Shown here one piece after another: positions 1-7,600 of a DNA stretch of 11,639 nt. Numbering within the stretch: the first letter of the stretch is position 1; the number at the start of each line of letters is the position of its first letter. The notes under the pieces are model-generated. The model searched no databases. It was not told where the DNA came from and worked only from the letters and a program-made list of their open reading frames with translations. Both the position numbers and the translations under genes were made by a program. This stretch comes from Fimenecus sp964614605 (GTDB lineage: Bacteria; Bacillota; Clostridia; Oscillospirales; Acutalibacteraceae): NCBI GenBank assembly GCA_964614605.1, contig CAZTLU010000043.1:1-11639 (forward strand). The letters run 5' to 3'.

Positions 1-20
1 ACAAACCCCAATTTTTCTTG

Positions 21-52
21 TAAAAAAACGGACAGATTTCTCTGCCCGTTTT
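21..52 (-). terminator. Intrinsic terminator of the ATPase-hydrolase operon
   Basis: Read on the minus strand, a 12-bp stem (arms at 41-52 and 25-36) closes on a GAAA tetraloop (37-40) and runs into seven Ts (complement of 22-28). The single imperfect position (32/45) becomes a G-U wobble in the minus-strand RNA but an A-C mismatch in plus-strand RNA, which suggests it mainly serves leftward transcription. It begins about 15 nt after the hydrolase stop codon, as expected for an operon end. The plus strand also has a short T-rich stretch after the stem, so weak activity in the other direction is possible. Confidence 0.9.
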
Positions 53-67
53 CTTTATGTTATTAAC

Positions 68-3000
68 TTATTTAATCGGTACAATTTTGAATGTATAAGT
101 ATATTCCTTATTAGGCTTTAACTGATACTTTTCTCTTACCTGTGCGTCACCGGGCATATCGCCGCCAACACCGAGCTGATTTAAGTCAACATTAAATGTT
201 GTAATATCATAATGCGGTAATTCGTGGATATGCTTTGCAAGTTGTAACTGGTCTTGAGTGTAATGCCAAGCACTGAAGCAAATCGGTGTGTCACCCATAG
301 CCTCAAAGCGAAGGCCTTTACCGTCCTTGTTGGTAATCTCAACCCATCTTACATCTGTGCGGTTTGCATTTTCTTGTGGACGCATATAATGATGCTCGAG
401 GTCTGCGACTGACTTCTCATGGATTGTAATCTTACCGCCTGTCTTACGGTCGAAGTAAGTTTCCTGCGGGCCTCTGCCATACCACTTAACATTGTCGAAT
501 TCGCGAAGAAGTCCCATCTTTGTACCGAAGCGTAAAAGATTGAACATCTTGGGTGTACCGGTATGTGTAATTTCAAGAGTTCCGTCGGGATTTACAACGA
601 TTACAGATGTAACACCCGAGAAGAACTGAACGCTCCAATCAATGTAAATCACAAGCTGACCGAGAGAATTCTTCTCTGCACTCTTAAGTGTTCCCTTTGC
701 ACCGTTGGTAGCTCTCTGCCAGTTGAAATATGGGTGGAAAGGAATAGTAAACGGTACAAAGTTTGTGTTTGAAAGGTCGTTGTCAGTAACTGCTCTGAAA
801 TAGTTGGGGCTGATTGCAGCTTTTAAATATTCCTTGTCGTCAATCTTAAGAGAAGTGATTTTACCGCCGTCAATCTTAACGCTGAAGCCGTCACCGTTTG
901 CGGTAACAACATTGTTTTCCTTAACATAAGTAAGGTTCTGTTCAAAGGTTGTGGGAGCCTCTGCCTTGGGAGCCTCTTTAACAATGAACTGGTCAAAGCC
1001 CTGTTCATAGCCCGCTTCACACCAAGCATGTGCCTCTTTGTTAAGGTAAGAAATTATGAGAACACATTCCTTTTCGGGAAGAGTTGTCAAATCATAGGGG
1101 ATTGTGAAATCAACCTGTGATTGTGGCTCGCAGTTGATATCAACAACACCGCTTTGTACTTCTACGCCCTCTGCCTGCAAGCTCCACTTGAATTCAAAAT
1201 CAGAAAGGTCTGTGAAAAGTTTCTTGTTAATAAGAGTAAATTCACCCTTGCTCAAATTCTTGTCCTTAACCTTGATTTCACAGTAAACTTTTTTGACCTC
1301 AAAGTATGAGGGGTGGGGCTTTCTGTCCGCTGTGATAATACCATTTGCATTGAAGTATGTGTTTGAGCCCGTCATAGCCGTTGTGTTTGGAAGATGTGTA
1401 TATCTGCCCGGCTCATAGGGCTCAAAGTCTGTGCCGTAAAGCCACTGGTCGCCCTCGGGAGTTTTCTTACGGATTGCCTGGTCAACAAAGTCCCAGATAT
1501 AGCCGCCGCACATATGGTCGTGAGCCTCAAAATCATCCATATATTCCTGGAAGTTACCAAGGCTGTTTTCCATTGCGTGTGCATATTCGCAAAGAAGAAC
1601 GGGTCTGCAGTAATCCTCTTTCTTAATGGGCTTTGAGTCAGCGGCAAGTGAGTTTGCAATATTGTCGTAAAGAGTGATTTCAATAGGCTCTTTATTGCAA
1701 AGCTTTTTCATTGTAGCCTCAACGGGATACATTCTTGAAATAACATCACTCTTTGTAAAGTTGAAGTCGCCTTCGTAATGGAATTGACGTGTATCGTCAA
1801 GACGGAGTGCGGCTTTCTTCATTTCCATAAAGTTACTGCCGTCGCCTGCCTCGTTACCAAGTGACCACATAAATACACAAGCGTGGTTACGGTCACGAAG
1901 TACCATTCTTTCCATTCTGTCAACTACCGCGGCAGTCCAAACAGGATTGTCACCCGGAACACCCTTACGGCGAACGCCGTGAGTTTCAAGGTCACATTCG
2001 TCCATAACATAGAAGCCGTATTCGTCGCAAAGCTCATAGAAATATGGGTCGTCAGGGTAGTGAGAAGTACGAATAGAGTTGATGTTCGCATTCTTCATAA
2101 AGTTGAGGTCCTGATGGTATCTTTCAGTCGGAACAGCCCAACCGTTGTCGGGGTCAAAGTCGTGACGGTTAACACCACGAAGCATCAAGGGCTTGCCGTT
2201 GAAGAGGAATTTCTCGCCGATAATCTCAACCTTCTTAAAGCCGAAGCGGATACATTTATATGTTGTTTTTCCGTCAGCGGTAATGCTGATAAGAAGCTTA
2301 TAAAGATAAGGAGTTTCAGCAGACCACTTTTTCGGATTTTCAATTAACTTGTTGAATTTAAGAGTTGCCGAGCCGTCAAATTCTGCCTCACCGAGAGTAA
2401 TTCTCTCGTCACCGTCAATGATTTCTGCCTTAACGGTTGCAGAGCCGTTGCCTGCATAATCGTTAACCTTGATTTCAAGCTCTGTGTTACTGTCTTTGTA
2501 TTCAGCATCTAAATCAGTTGTGATAAAGAAATCGCGAATACACTTTTTAGGTTCTGCGAAAACATAAACCTCTCTGTAAAGACCGCAAAGAAGCCACATA
2601 TCCTGATTTTCAAGATATGCACCGTCAGAGAAACGGTAGCATTTAACGGCAACTCTGTTAGAGCCCTTGCGAGCGTATTTTGTAATGTCAAATTCGTGAG
2701 GAGTCATTGAGCCCTGTGAATAACCAACATATTCACCATTGAGATATACCTCAATTGCAGATTTTGCGGCGCCGAAGTGCAAAAAGATTTCCTGACCGTC
2801 AAAATTCTCGGGCATATCGAAATCACGAACATAAATACCGATTTCCTGCATCGTGTGGTCAATTGAGGGAATTTTATTTTTGCTACGGCTGATTGCACGG
2901 CAATATGTACTTGCATAGTAATAAGGATAACTTCCCGTATCCTCCATCTGCCATACTGACGGAACCTTGATATCTCTCCAGAAAGAAGTATCAAAGCTGT

Positions 3001-3202
3001 CCTTGTAGAAATCTGTGGGGCAATCGTTCAAGCCTCGCTGCCAATGGAATTTCCAAAGACCGTTAAGGGTCATTTTTGTGGCAGGAGATTTACGCTCTAA
3101 AGCGTCTGCCTCGTTATCATAAGAAAATGCGATAACATGACCGTCTTCTTTGTTGCGCTTAAAGATTGCGGGATTTTCCCAATCGTACTTATAGTTTTTC
3201 AT
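68..3202 (-). CDS. lacZ: Glycoside hydrolase family 2, LacZ-type beta-galactosidase
   Basis: A predicted retaining glycosidase that releases terminal beta-galactosyl (or a related sugar) residues. At 1044 aa it matches the five-domain LacZ length (E. coli 1023). Rough domain order: jelly-roll sugar-binding domain (40-215), Ig-like domain (218-322), TIM barrel (324-635), second Ig-like domain (645-740), C-terminal beta-sandwich (770-1042). The acid/base is E451 in SLGNEAGDG and the nucleophile is E539 in LLCEYAHAMEN. The metal-site residues E406 and H408 (LETHG), the active-site histidines H347 and H381, D201 (NQDMW) and W570 (YIWDFVDQ) are all present. No signal peptide is seen, so it should act in the cytoplasm on imported sugar; no transporter lies in the window. 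The start is set by AAGGAG 7 nt upstream. By eye, the residues equivalent to E. coli N102 and W999 are replaced (around A97 and G1018), so the family is certain but the exact substrate is not. Confidence 0.93.
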   Translation of the reverse strand: MKNYKYDWENPAIFKRNKEDGHVIAFSYDNEADALERKSPATKMTLNGLWKFHWQRGLNDCPTDFYKDSFDTSFWRDIKVPSVWQMEDTGSYPYYYASTYCRAISRSKNKIPSIDHTMQEIGIYVRDFDMPENFDGQEIFLHFGAAKSAIEVYLNGEYVGYSQGSMTPHEFDITKYARKGSNRVAVKCYRFSDGAYLENQDMWLLCGLYREVYVFAEPKKCIRDFFITTDLDAEYKDSNTELEIKVNDYAGNGSATVKAEIIDGDERITLGEAEFDGSATLKFNKLIENPKKWSAETPYLYKLLISITADGKTTYKCIRFGFKKVEIIGEKFLFNGKPLMLRGVNRHDFDPDNGWAVPTERYHQDLNFMKNANINSIRTSHYPDDPYFYELCDEYGFYVMDECDLETHGVRRKGVPGDNPVWTAAVVDRMERMVLRDRNHACVFMWSLGNEAGDGSNFMEMKKAALRLDDTRQFHYEGDFNFTKSDVISRMYPVEATMKKLCNKEPIEITLYDNIANSLAADSKPIKKEDYCRPVLLCEYAHAMENSLGNFQEYMDDFEAHDHMCGGYIWDFVDQAIRKKTPEGDQWLYGTDFEPYEPGRYTHLPNTTAMTGSNTYFNANGIITADRKPHPSYFEVKKVYCEIKVKDKNLSKGEFTLINKKLFTDLSDFEFKWSLQAEGVEVQSGVVDINCEPQSQVDFTIPYDLTTLPEKECVLIISYLNKEAHAWCEAGYEQGFDQFIVKEAPKAEAPTTFEQNLTYVKENNVVTANGDGFSVKIDGGKITSLKIDDKEYLKAAISPNYFRAVTDNDLSNTNFVPFTIPFHPYFNWQRATNGAKGTLKSAEKNSLGQLVIYIDWSVQFFSGVTSVIVVNPDGTLEITHTGTPKMFNLLRFGTKMGLLREFDNVKWYGRGPQETYFDRKTGGKITIHEKSVADLEHHYMRPQENANRTDVRWVEITNKDGKGLRFEAMGDTPICFSAWHYTQDQLQLAKHIHELPHYDITTFNVDLNQLGVGGDMPGDAQVREKYQLKPNKEYTYTFKIVPIK

Positions 3203-3209
3203 ATTTCCA

Positions 3210-3215
3210 CTCCTT
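3210..3215 (-). promoter_or_regulatory. Shine-Dalgarno of the hydrolase, overlapping the upstream stop codon
   Basis: On the minus strand this reads AAGGAG, 7 nt before the ATG at 3202. Its first two bases are also part of the ATPase TAA (3214-3216). Ribosomes ending the ATPase therefore stop on the hydrolase ribosome binding site, which favours translational coupling. Confidence 0.85.
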
Positions 3216-4395
3216 ATTTGGATGCTAAATATTCAATAAACTGCTTTGCTGTTCTGGGGCTTCTTCCGCCGTTGCGAAGTGCAAAGGCTTCTGCCGATTT
3301 GAACAACTCATCTTTGTCAATACTGATATTATACTGCAAAGAAAGATTTTCCACAATAGATAAATACAAATCTTTATCGGGCTTTGAGAATGTAATTTTC
3401 AGTCCGAAACGGGCTGAAAGGCTCATAATTTCCTGAATTGTGTCTTGCAGGTGAATATCGTCGCCGTTGCGGTCGCTGAAATTCTCTTTTACAAGATTAC
3501 GACGGTTGCTTGTTGCGTAAATCGCAATATTTTCAGTTTTGCCTGCAACTCCACCCTCAAGTATCGCCTTTAGTGCACCGAAATCGCTGTCATTACTTGA
3601 AAAGCTCAAATCGTCAATAAAGACTATGAATTTCAGCGGATTTTCAGCAAGCTTTTCAATAACATCGGCAAGGGAATATAACTGATTTTTCTTGATTTCA
3701 ATAAGACGAAGACCTTTATCCCAATATTCATTTACAATCGCCTTGATTGTACTGCTCTTGCCCGAGCCCGCATCGCCGTAAAGTAATACATTATTACAGG
3801 GCTTACCCTGAAGCAATGCCATTGTGTTGTCGATAACCTTTTGTCTTTCTGATTCATATCCGCTCATCTGTGAGAGCTTTTGCGGGTCGGGATATTTAAC
3901 GGGGATAATTTCGCTATCTTTATATAAAAACATTCTGTGCTCGGCATAAATTCCGTAGCCCGTAGTTTTTATTTCTGCAATCTTTTTATTGTATTCTGCC
4001 TTTATACATATATTACTGTTTCTCCATTGGGGCAGGGCAACAGAGGTGCCAATCTTTTCGCAGATTTCTTCAGCGGTGATTTTTGAAAGCTTTTCAAATA
4101 ACTCAAGCTCATTTTCACAAGCCTCAAGCATTAAGGGTGAGGCGGTACCCTTTGCCGCCGCCCGCACAAATGCGTTTTCGTCATTCTGCAAAAGCGAATT
4201 TATGTATTCGCTCAAATCGTCAGTTTTCTCATAAAGGGCGGAAACAAAGTCCGAATACCTTGAAACAAATTTCTCTGTTTTTTCTTCGTCAGTGCCCAAA
4301 AGCTCAAGCAAAGCGGAAACTGCCTTGTCATTTATAACATTTTTGAAAATTACAACTGCTTTTGCGGATAAGTTTAACTCTTTATAATCTTTCAT
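3214..4395 (-). CDS. AAA+ family ATPase, DUF815/COG2607 type
   Basis: A 393-residue soluble protein with a C-terminal P-loop ATPase domain (about 195-393) after a mostly helical N-terminal region of unknown role. Visible motifs: Walker A GDAGSGKSS (207-215, with K213), Walker B FIVFIDDLSF (256-265, with D261-D262), sensor-1 ATSNRRN (294-300, with N297), and an arginine-bearing C-terminal motif GGRSPRT (376-382) placed like sensor 2. The DDLSF and YATSNRR signatures and the preceding KYPDP and GYE-R segments are typical of the DUF815 family, whose biochemical role is not established. No transmembrane segment, signal peptide or fused partner domain is seen. It is the first gene of a leftward pair with the hydrolase 11 bp downstream, so the two are probably co-transcribed and translationally coupled. 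The start is supported by AAAGGAA 7 nt upstream. The family assignment is fairly sure; the cellular function is unknown. Confidence 0.85.
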   Translation of the reverse strand: MKDYKELNLSAKAVVIFKNVINDKAVSALLELLGTDEEKTEKFVSRYSDFVSALYEKTDDLSEYINSLLQNDENAFVRAAAKGTASPLMLEACENELELFEKLSKITAEEICEKIGTSVALPQWRNSNICIKAEYNKKIAEIKTTGYGIYAEHRMFLYKDSEIIPVKYPDPQKLSQMSGYESERQKVIDNTMALLQGKPCNNVLLYGDAGSGKSSTIKAIVNEYWDKGLRLIEIKKNQLYSLADVIEKLAENPLKFIVFIDDLSFSSNDSDFGALKAILEGGVAGKTENIAIYATSNRRNLVKENFSDRNGDDIHLQDTIQEIMSLSARFGLKITFSKPDKDLYLSIVENLSLQYNISIDKDELFKSAEAFALRNGGRSPRTAKQFIEYLASK

Positions 4396-4402
4396 ATTAA
4401 AA

Positions 4403-4409
4403 TTCCTTT
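4403..4409 (-). promoter_or_regulatory. Shine-Dalgarno of the ATPase gene
   Basis: On the minus strand this reads AAAGGAA, 7 nt before the ATG at 4395. It fixes the ATPase start; no competing in-frame start with a comparable site is visible upstream. Confidence 0.75.
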
Positions 4410-4440
4410 GAAAAAATTTCCAACTTTTTAAAATTCACTA

Positions 4441-4469
4441 TTGACATATTGACTTGACTGGTCTATAAT
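4441..4469 (+). promoter_or_regulatory. Consensus sigma-A promoter of rpoBC
   Basis: A perfect -35 (TTGACA, 4441-4446) and a perfect -10 (TATAAT, 4464-4469) are separated by exactly 17 bp. The expected start of transcription is near 4475-4477, leaving a leader of about 178 nt before rpoB. The pentamer TTGAC occurs three times (4441, 4449, 4454), but only the first has correct spacing to the -10. A match to consensus at every position fits strong constitutive transcription of core RNA polymerase genes. The start site itself is predicted, not observed. Confidence 0.85.
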
Positions 4470-4491
4470 AATAAACTGCTATTAAAGTGGA

Positions 4492-4519
4492 ATTGTATAC
4501 GCTGGAGTATTTTATGCAA
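4492..4519 (-). promoter_or_regulatory. Candidate promoter of the ATPase-hydrolase operon
   Basis: On the minus strand a -10-like TACAAT (4492-4497) lies 16 bp from a weak -35-like TTGCAT (4514-4519). A second candidate in the same strand is TTGATT (4548-4553), 17 bp, TACACT (4525-4530). Neither is strong and the choice is uncertain. Both would start leftward transcription inside the rpoB leader and run antisense across the rpoB promoter. No convincing minus-strand promoter was found closer to the ATPase start. Confidence 0.3.
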
Positions 4520-4562
4520 CACAAAGTGTACCATAATTTACCTTTAAAATCAAGCGTATACA
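4494..4562. repeat. 10-bp inverted repeat in the rpoB leader
   Basis: TGTATACGCT (4494-4503) and its exact reverse complement AGCGTATACA (4553-4562) are separated by 49 nt. Each arm contains the self-complementary hexamer GTATAC. In RNA the arms could form a long-range stem whose loop carries the Shine-Dalgarno and first half of the possible leader ORF. In DNA they could be a pair of operators, since they flank the candidate minus-strand promoter elements. The sequence does not decide between these readings. Confidence 0.6.
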
Positions 4563-4606
4563 CAATAAAATTAGTAATCTCCACGCCTTATATATTATGT
4601 ATATAA
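4514..4606 (+). CDS. Possible 30-residue leader peptide upstream of rpoB
   Basis: An ATG at 4514 opens a 30-codon frame ending in TAA at 4604-4606, inside the predicted rpoB leader. GGAG (4504-4507) sits 6 nt before the ATG, a better spacing than that of rpoB itself. The peptide starts MQHKVYHN, has no acidic or arginine residue, and its second half is hydrophobic (I, L, V, Y rich, ending YILCI). It uses AT-rich codons (TTA, ATA, GTA), unlike rpoB, which prefers CTT and CTC for leucine; this may only reflect AT-rich intergenic DNA. The stop lies 47 nt before the rpoB ATG and 4 nt before the 5' arm of the stem around the rpoB ribosome binding site. It could be a chance ORF; the well-placed Shine-Dalgarno is the main argument for it. 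Confidence 0.3.
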   Translation: MQHKVYHNLPLKSSVYTIKLVISTPYILCI

Positions 4607-4610
4607 TATT

Positions 4611-4653
4611 GGGGCTCAGGAATAAAAAAACGAACGGAGAGTGATTAAGCCCT
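4611..4653 (+). promoter_or_regulatory. rpoB ribosome binding region enclosed by an inverted repeat
   Basis: GGGGCT (4611-4616) can pair with AGCCCT (4648-4653): five Watson-Crick pairs and one G-U. The 31-nt loop holds the only good rpoB Shine-Dalgarno, GGAG (4636-4639). That element is 14 nt from the ATG at 4654, longer than the usual 5-10 nt, and the 3' arm of the stem fills the gap, ending directly before the ATG. If formed, the stem should hinder initiation. Stability was judged by eye only. Confidence 0.4.
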
Positions 4654-7600
4654 ATGGTAAATGTCAAACCGGTAAAACTTGGCAGAAATACCCGTATGAG
4701 TTTCTCAAAAATCAATGAGGTTATGCAGATGCCCAACCTTATCGAAGTGCAGAAGAACTCTTACAAGTGGTTCCTTGAAACAGGACTTAAAGAGGTGTTC
4801 CGTGATATCGATGCTATCACCGATTACACAGGCAACCTCGAATTGACCTTTGTGGATTATCGTATGGATGATAAGCCCAAATACACGGTCAAAGAGTGCA
4901 AAGAAAGAGATGCAACTTATGCAGCACCCCTGCGTGTAACAGCTCGTCTTCTCAACAAAGAAACGGGTGAGGTCAAGGAAAACGAAGTTTATATGGGCGA
5001 TTTCCCGCTTATGACAGACAGCGGTACATTCGTAATTAACGGCGCAGAGCGTGTTATCATTTCACAGCTTGTGCGTTCACCCAGCGTTTATTATGGTATG
5101 ACCCATGATAAAACAGGTAAGGAGCTTTACACAACAACTGTAATTCCTAACCGCGGTGCATGGCTTGAATACGAAACTGACCAGAACGACCTTTTCTATG
5201 TCAGAATTGACAAGAACAGAAAAATCTATATTACAACATTTATCCGTGCATTAGGTTTGAGCTCCAATGACGAAATCCGTGAATTCTTCGGATATGACGA
5301 AAGAATTGAAGCTACTCTTGAGAAGGATACAACTGTTAATACAGAGCAGGCTCTTATTGAAGTATATAAGAAGCTTCGCCCCGGCGAGCCCCCCGCACTT
5401 GAAACTGCACAGGCTCACCTTGACAATCTGTTCTTTGATGCACACCGTTACGATTTGTCACGCGTGGGCAGATACAAATACAATAAAAAGCTTGCTATTT
5501 CAGACAGAATTGCAGGCCACACAGTAAAAGAACCCGTTGTAAGTAAGCTTACAGGCGAGATTATGGCTGACGAAGGCGATGTAATCAGCGAAGAGCTTGC
5601 ATACAGAATGGAGCAGGAGGGTGTTGATACAGTTCTGCTCGATATCGAGGGTAAAGAAGTTAAGGTTTACTCAAACGGTATGGTTGACATCGCAGAGTAT
5701 GTTCCTATGTTCACAGAGGAAGAGCTTGAAGCAATCGGCATCAACGAAAAGGTAAGCTTCTCTGTTCTTATGGAAGTTCTCGATAAGTGCGGTGACGATA
5801 AAGAAGCTCTCGCAGAAGAAATGGCTCTTCGCGCAGATGACCTTATTCCAAAGCATATTGTTAAGAGCGACATCTTCGCAACTATCAACTATCTTAACGG
5901 CCTCGCATCAGGTGTGGGCGTTACTGACGATATTGACCACCTTGGCAACCGTCGTATCCGTTCAGTCGGCGAGCTTCTTCAGAACCAGTTCAGAATTGGT
6001 TTTGCAAGAATGGAAAGAGTTGTTAAAGAGAGAATGACTCTTCAGGGTCAGGAGCCTGATAAGGTAACTCCCGCAGCTCTTATCAACATTCGTCCTGTTA
6101 TGGCTGCTATCAAGGAATTCTTTGGTTCATCACCTCTTTCTCAGTTCATGGACCAGACAAACCCCTTGGCAGAGCTTACACATAAGAGAAGACTTTCAGC
6201 ACTCGGCCCCGGCGGTCTTTCGCGTGACCGTGCAGGCTTTGAGGTTCGTGACGTTCACTATTCTCACTACGGCAGAATGTGTCCTATCGAGACTCCCGAA
6301 GGTCCCAATATCGGTCTTATCTCTTACCTTGCAACATTTGCAAAAATCAATAAGTACGGCTTCATTGAGGCTCCGTTCAGCAGAATTGATAAGGAAACAG
6401 GCACAGTTCTCAATGAGGTTGAGTATATGACTGCTGATGTTGAGGATAACTATATCGTAGCACAGGCTAACGAGCCCCTCGACGAAAACGGCAAATTCAT
6501 CAACGCAAAGCTTACAGCTCGTCACAGAGATAACTTCCTTGAAGTTGCCACAACAGAGGCTGACTATATGGACGTTTCTCCCAAGATGGTTGTTTCAGTT
6601 GCTACTGCAATGATTCCCTTCCTTGAAAACGACGACGCTAACCGTGCATTGATGGGTTCAAACATGCAGCGTCAGGCTGTTCCGCTTCTTAAAACAGATT
6701 CTCCTATCGTTGGTACAGGTATGGAATACAAGGCTGCCGTTGACTCAGGTACAGTAGTTCTCGCAAAGCGTGGAGGTACTGTTACTCAGGTTGATGCAAA
6801 AACTGTTACCATCAAAACTGCTGACGGTGAAATAGATACTTATGAGCTTATCAAGTTCATGCGTTCAAACCAGGGTACTTGCATCAACCAGCGTCCTATC
6901 GTTGAAATCGGTCAGGAGGTTGAGGCAGGCGAGGTTATCGCTGACGGTCCCGCAACTTCAAACGGTGAAATCTCTCTCGGTAAGAATGCCCTTATCGGCT
7001 TCATGACTTGGGAAGGTTACAACTACGAAGACGCTGTTCTTATTAACGAAAAGCTCGTAAGAGATGATGTTTATACATCAATCCATATTGAAGAGTATGA
7101 AATCGAGGCAAGAGATACAAAACTCGGACCCGAAGACATTACCCGCGACATTCCCAATGTTGGTGAAGACGCTCTTAAAGACCTTGACGAAAACGGTATT
7201 ATCCGTGTAGGTGCAGAGGTTCATTCAGGCGATATCCTTGTTGGTAAGGTTACTCCTAAGGGCGAAACTGATGTTGCTACTGCAGAAGAAAGAATTCTTC
7301 GTGCAATCTTCGGTGAAAAGGCTAAGGAAGTTCGTGATACATCTCTTCGCGTTCCTCACGGTGAATACGGTATCGTTGTTGATGTTGAAGTATTCACAAG
7401 AGAAAACAGCGACGAATTAAGCCCCGGCGTTAACAAGATTGTACGCTGCTATATCGCACAGAAGAGAAAGCTCTCTGTCGGCGATAAGATGGCCGGTCGT
7501 CACGGTAACAAGGGTGTTGTTTCCCGCATTCTTCCTCAGGAGGATATGCCTTTCCTTGATGACGGTACTCCTCTTGATATCGTTCTTAACCCCTTGGGTG

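Noticed and set aside
1883..2347. 154-codon open frame on the plus strand inside the hydrolase gene
   Set aside because: It lies opposite a well-conserved part of the GH2 TIM barrel, has no recognisable domain or good ribosome binding site, and is explained as an antisense shadow of the real gene.
4602..4607. A second TATAAT close to rpoB as an additional promoter
   Set aside because: No -35 resembling TTGACA lies 16-18 bp upstream (the bases there read CTCCAC), and the hexamer lies in a run of AT-rich palindromic sequence where such matches are frequent.
4592..4609. AT-only inverted repeat ATATTAT/ATAATAT as a terminator or attenuator
   Set aside because: The stem has no G-C pair, the loop is short and no T-run follows, so it cannot be supported as a terminator.
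4641..4643. GTG at 4641 as an alternative rpoB start, closer to the Shine-Dalgarno
   Set aside because: It is not in frame with rpoB, and the conserved N-terminus begins with the ATG at 4654.
6133..6201. Possible rifampicin-resistance allele in rpoB
   Set aside because: The residues equivalent to E. coli Q513, D516, H526 and S531 are all the susceptible type.
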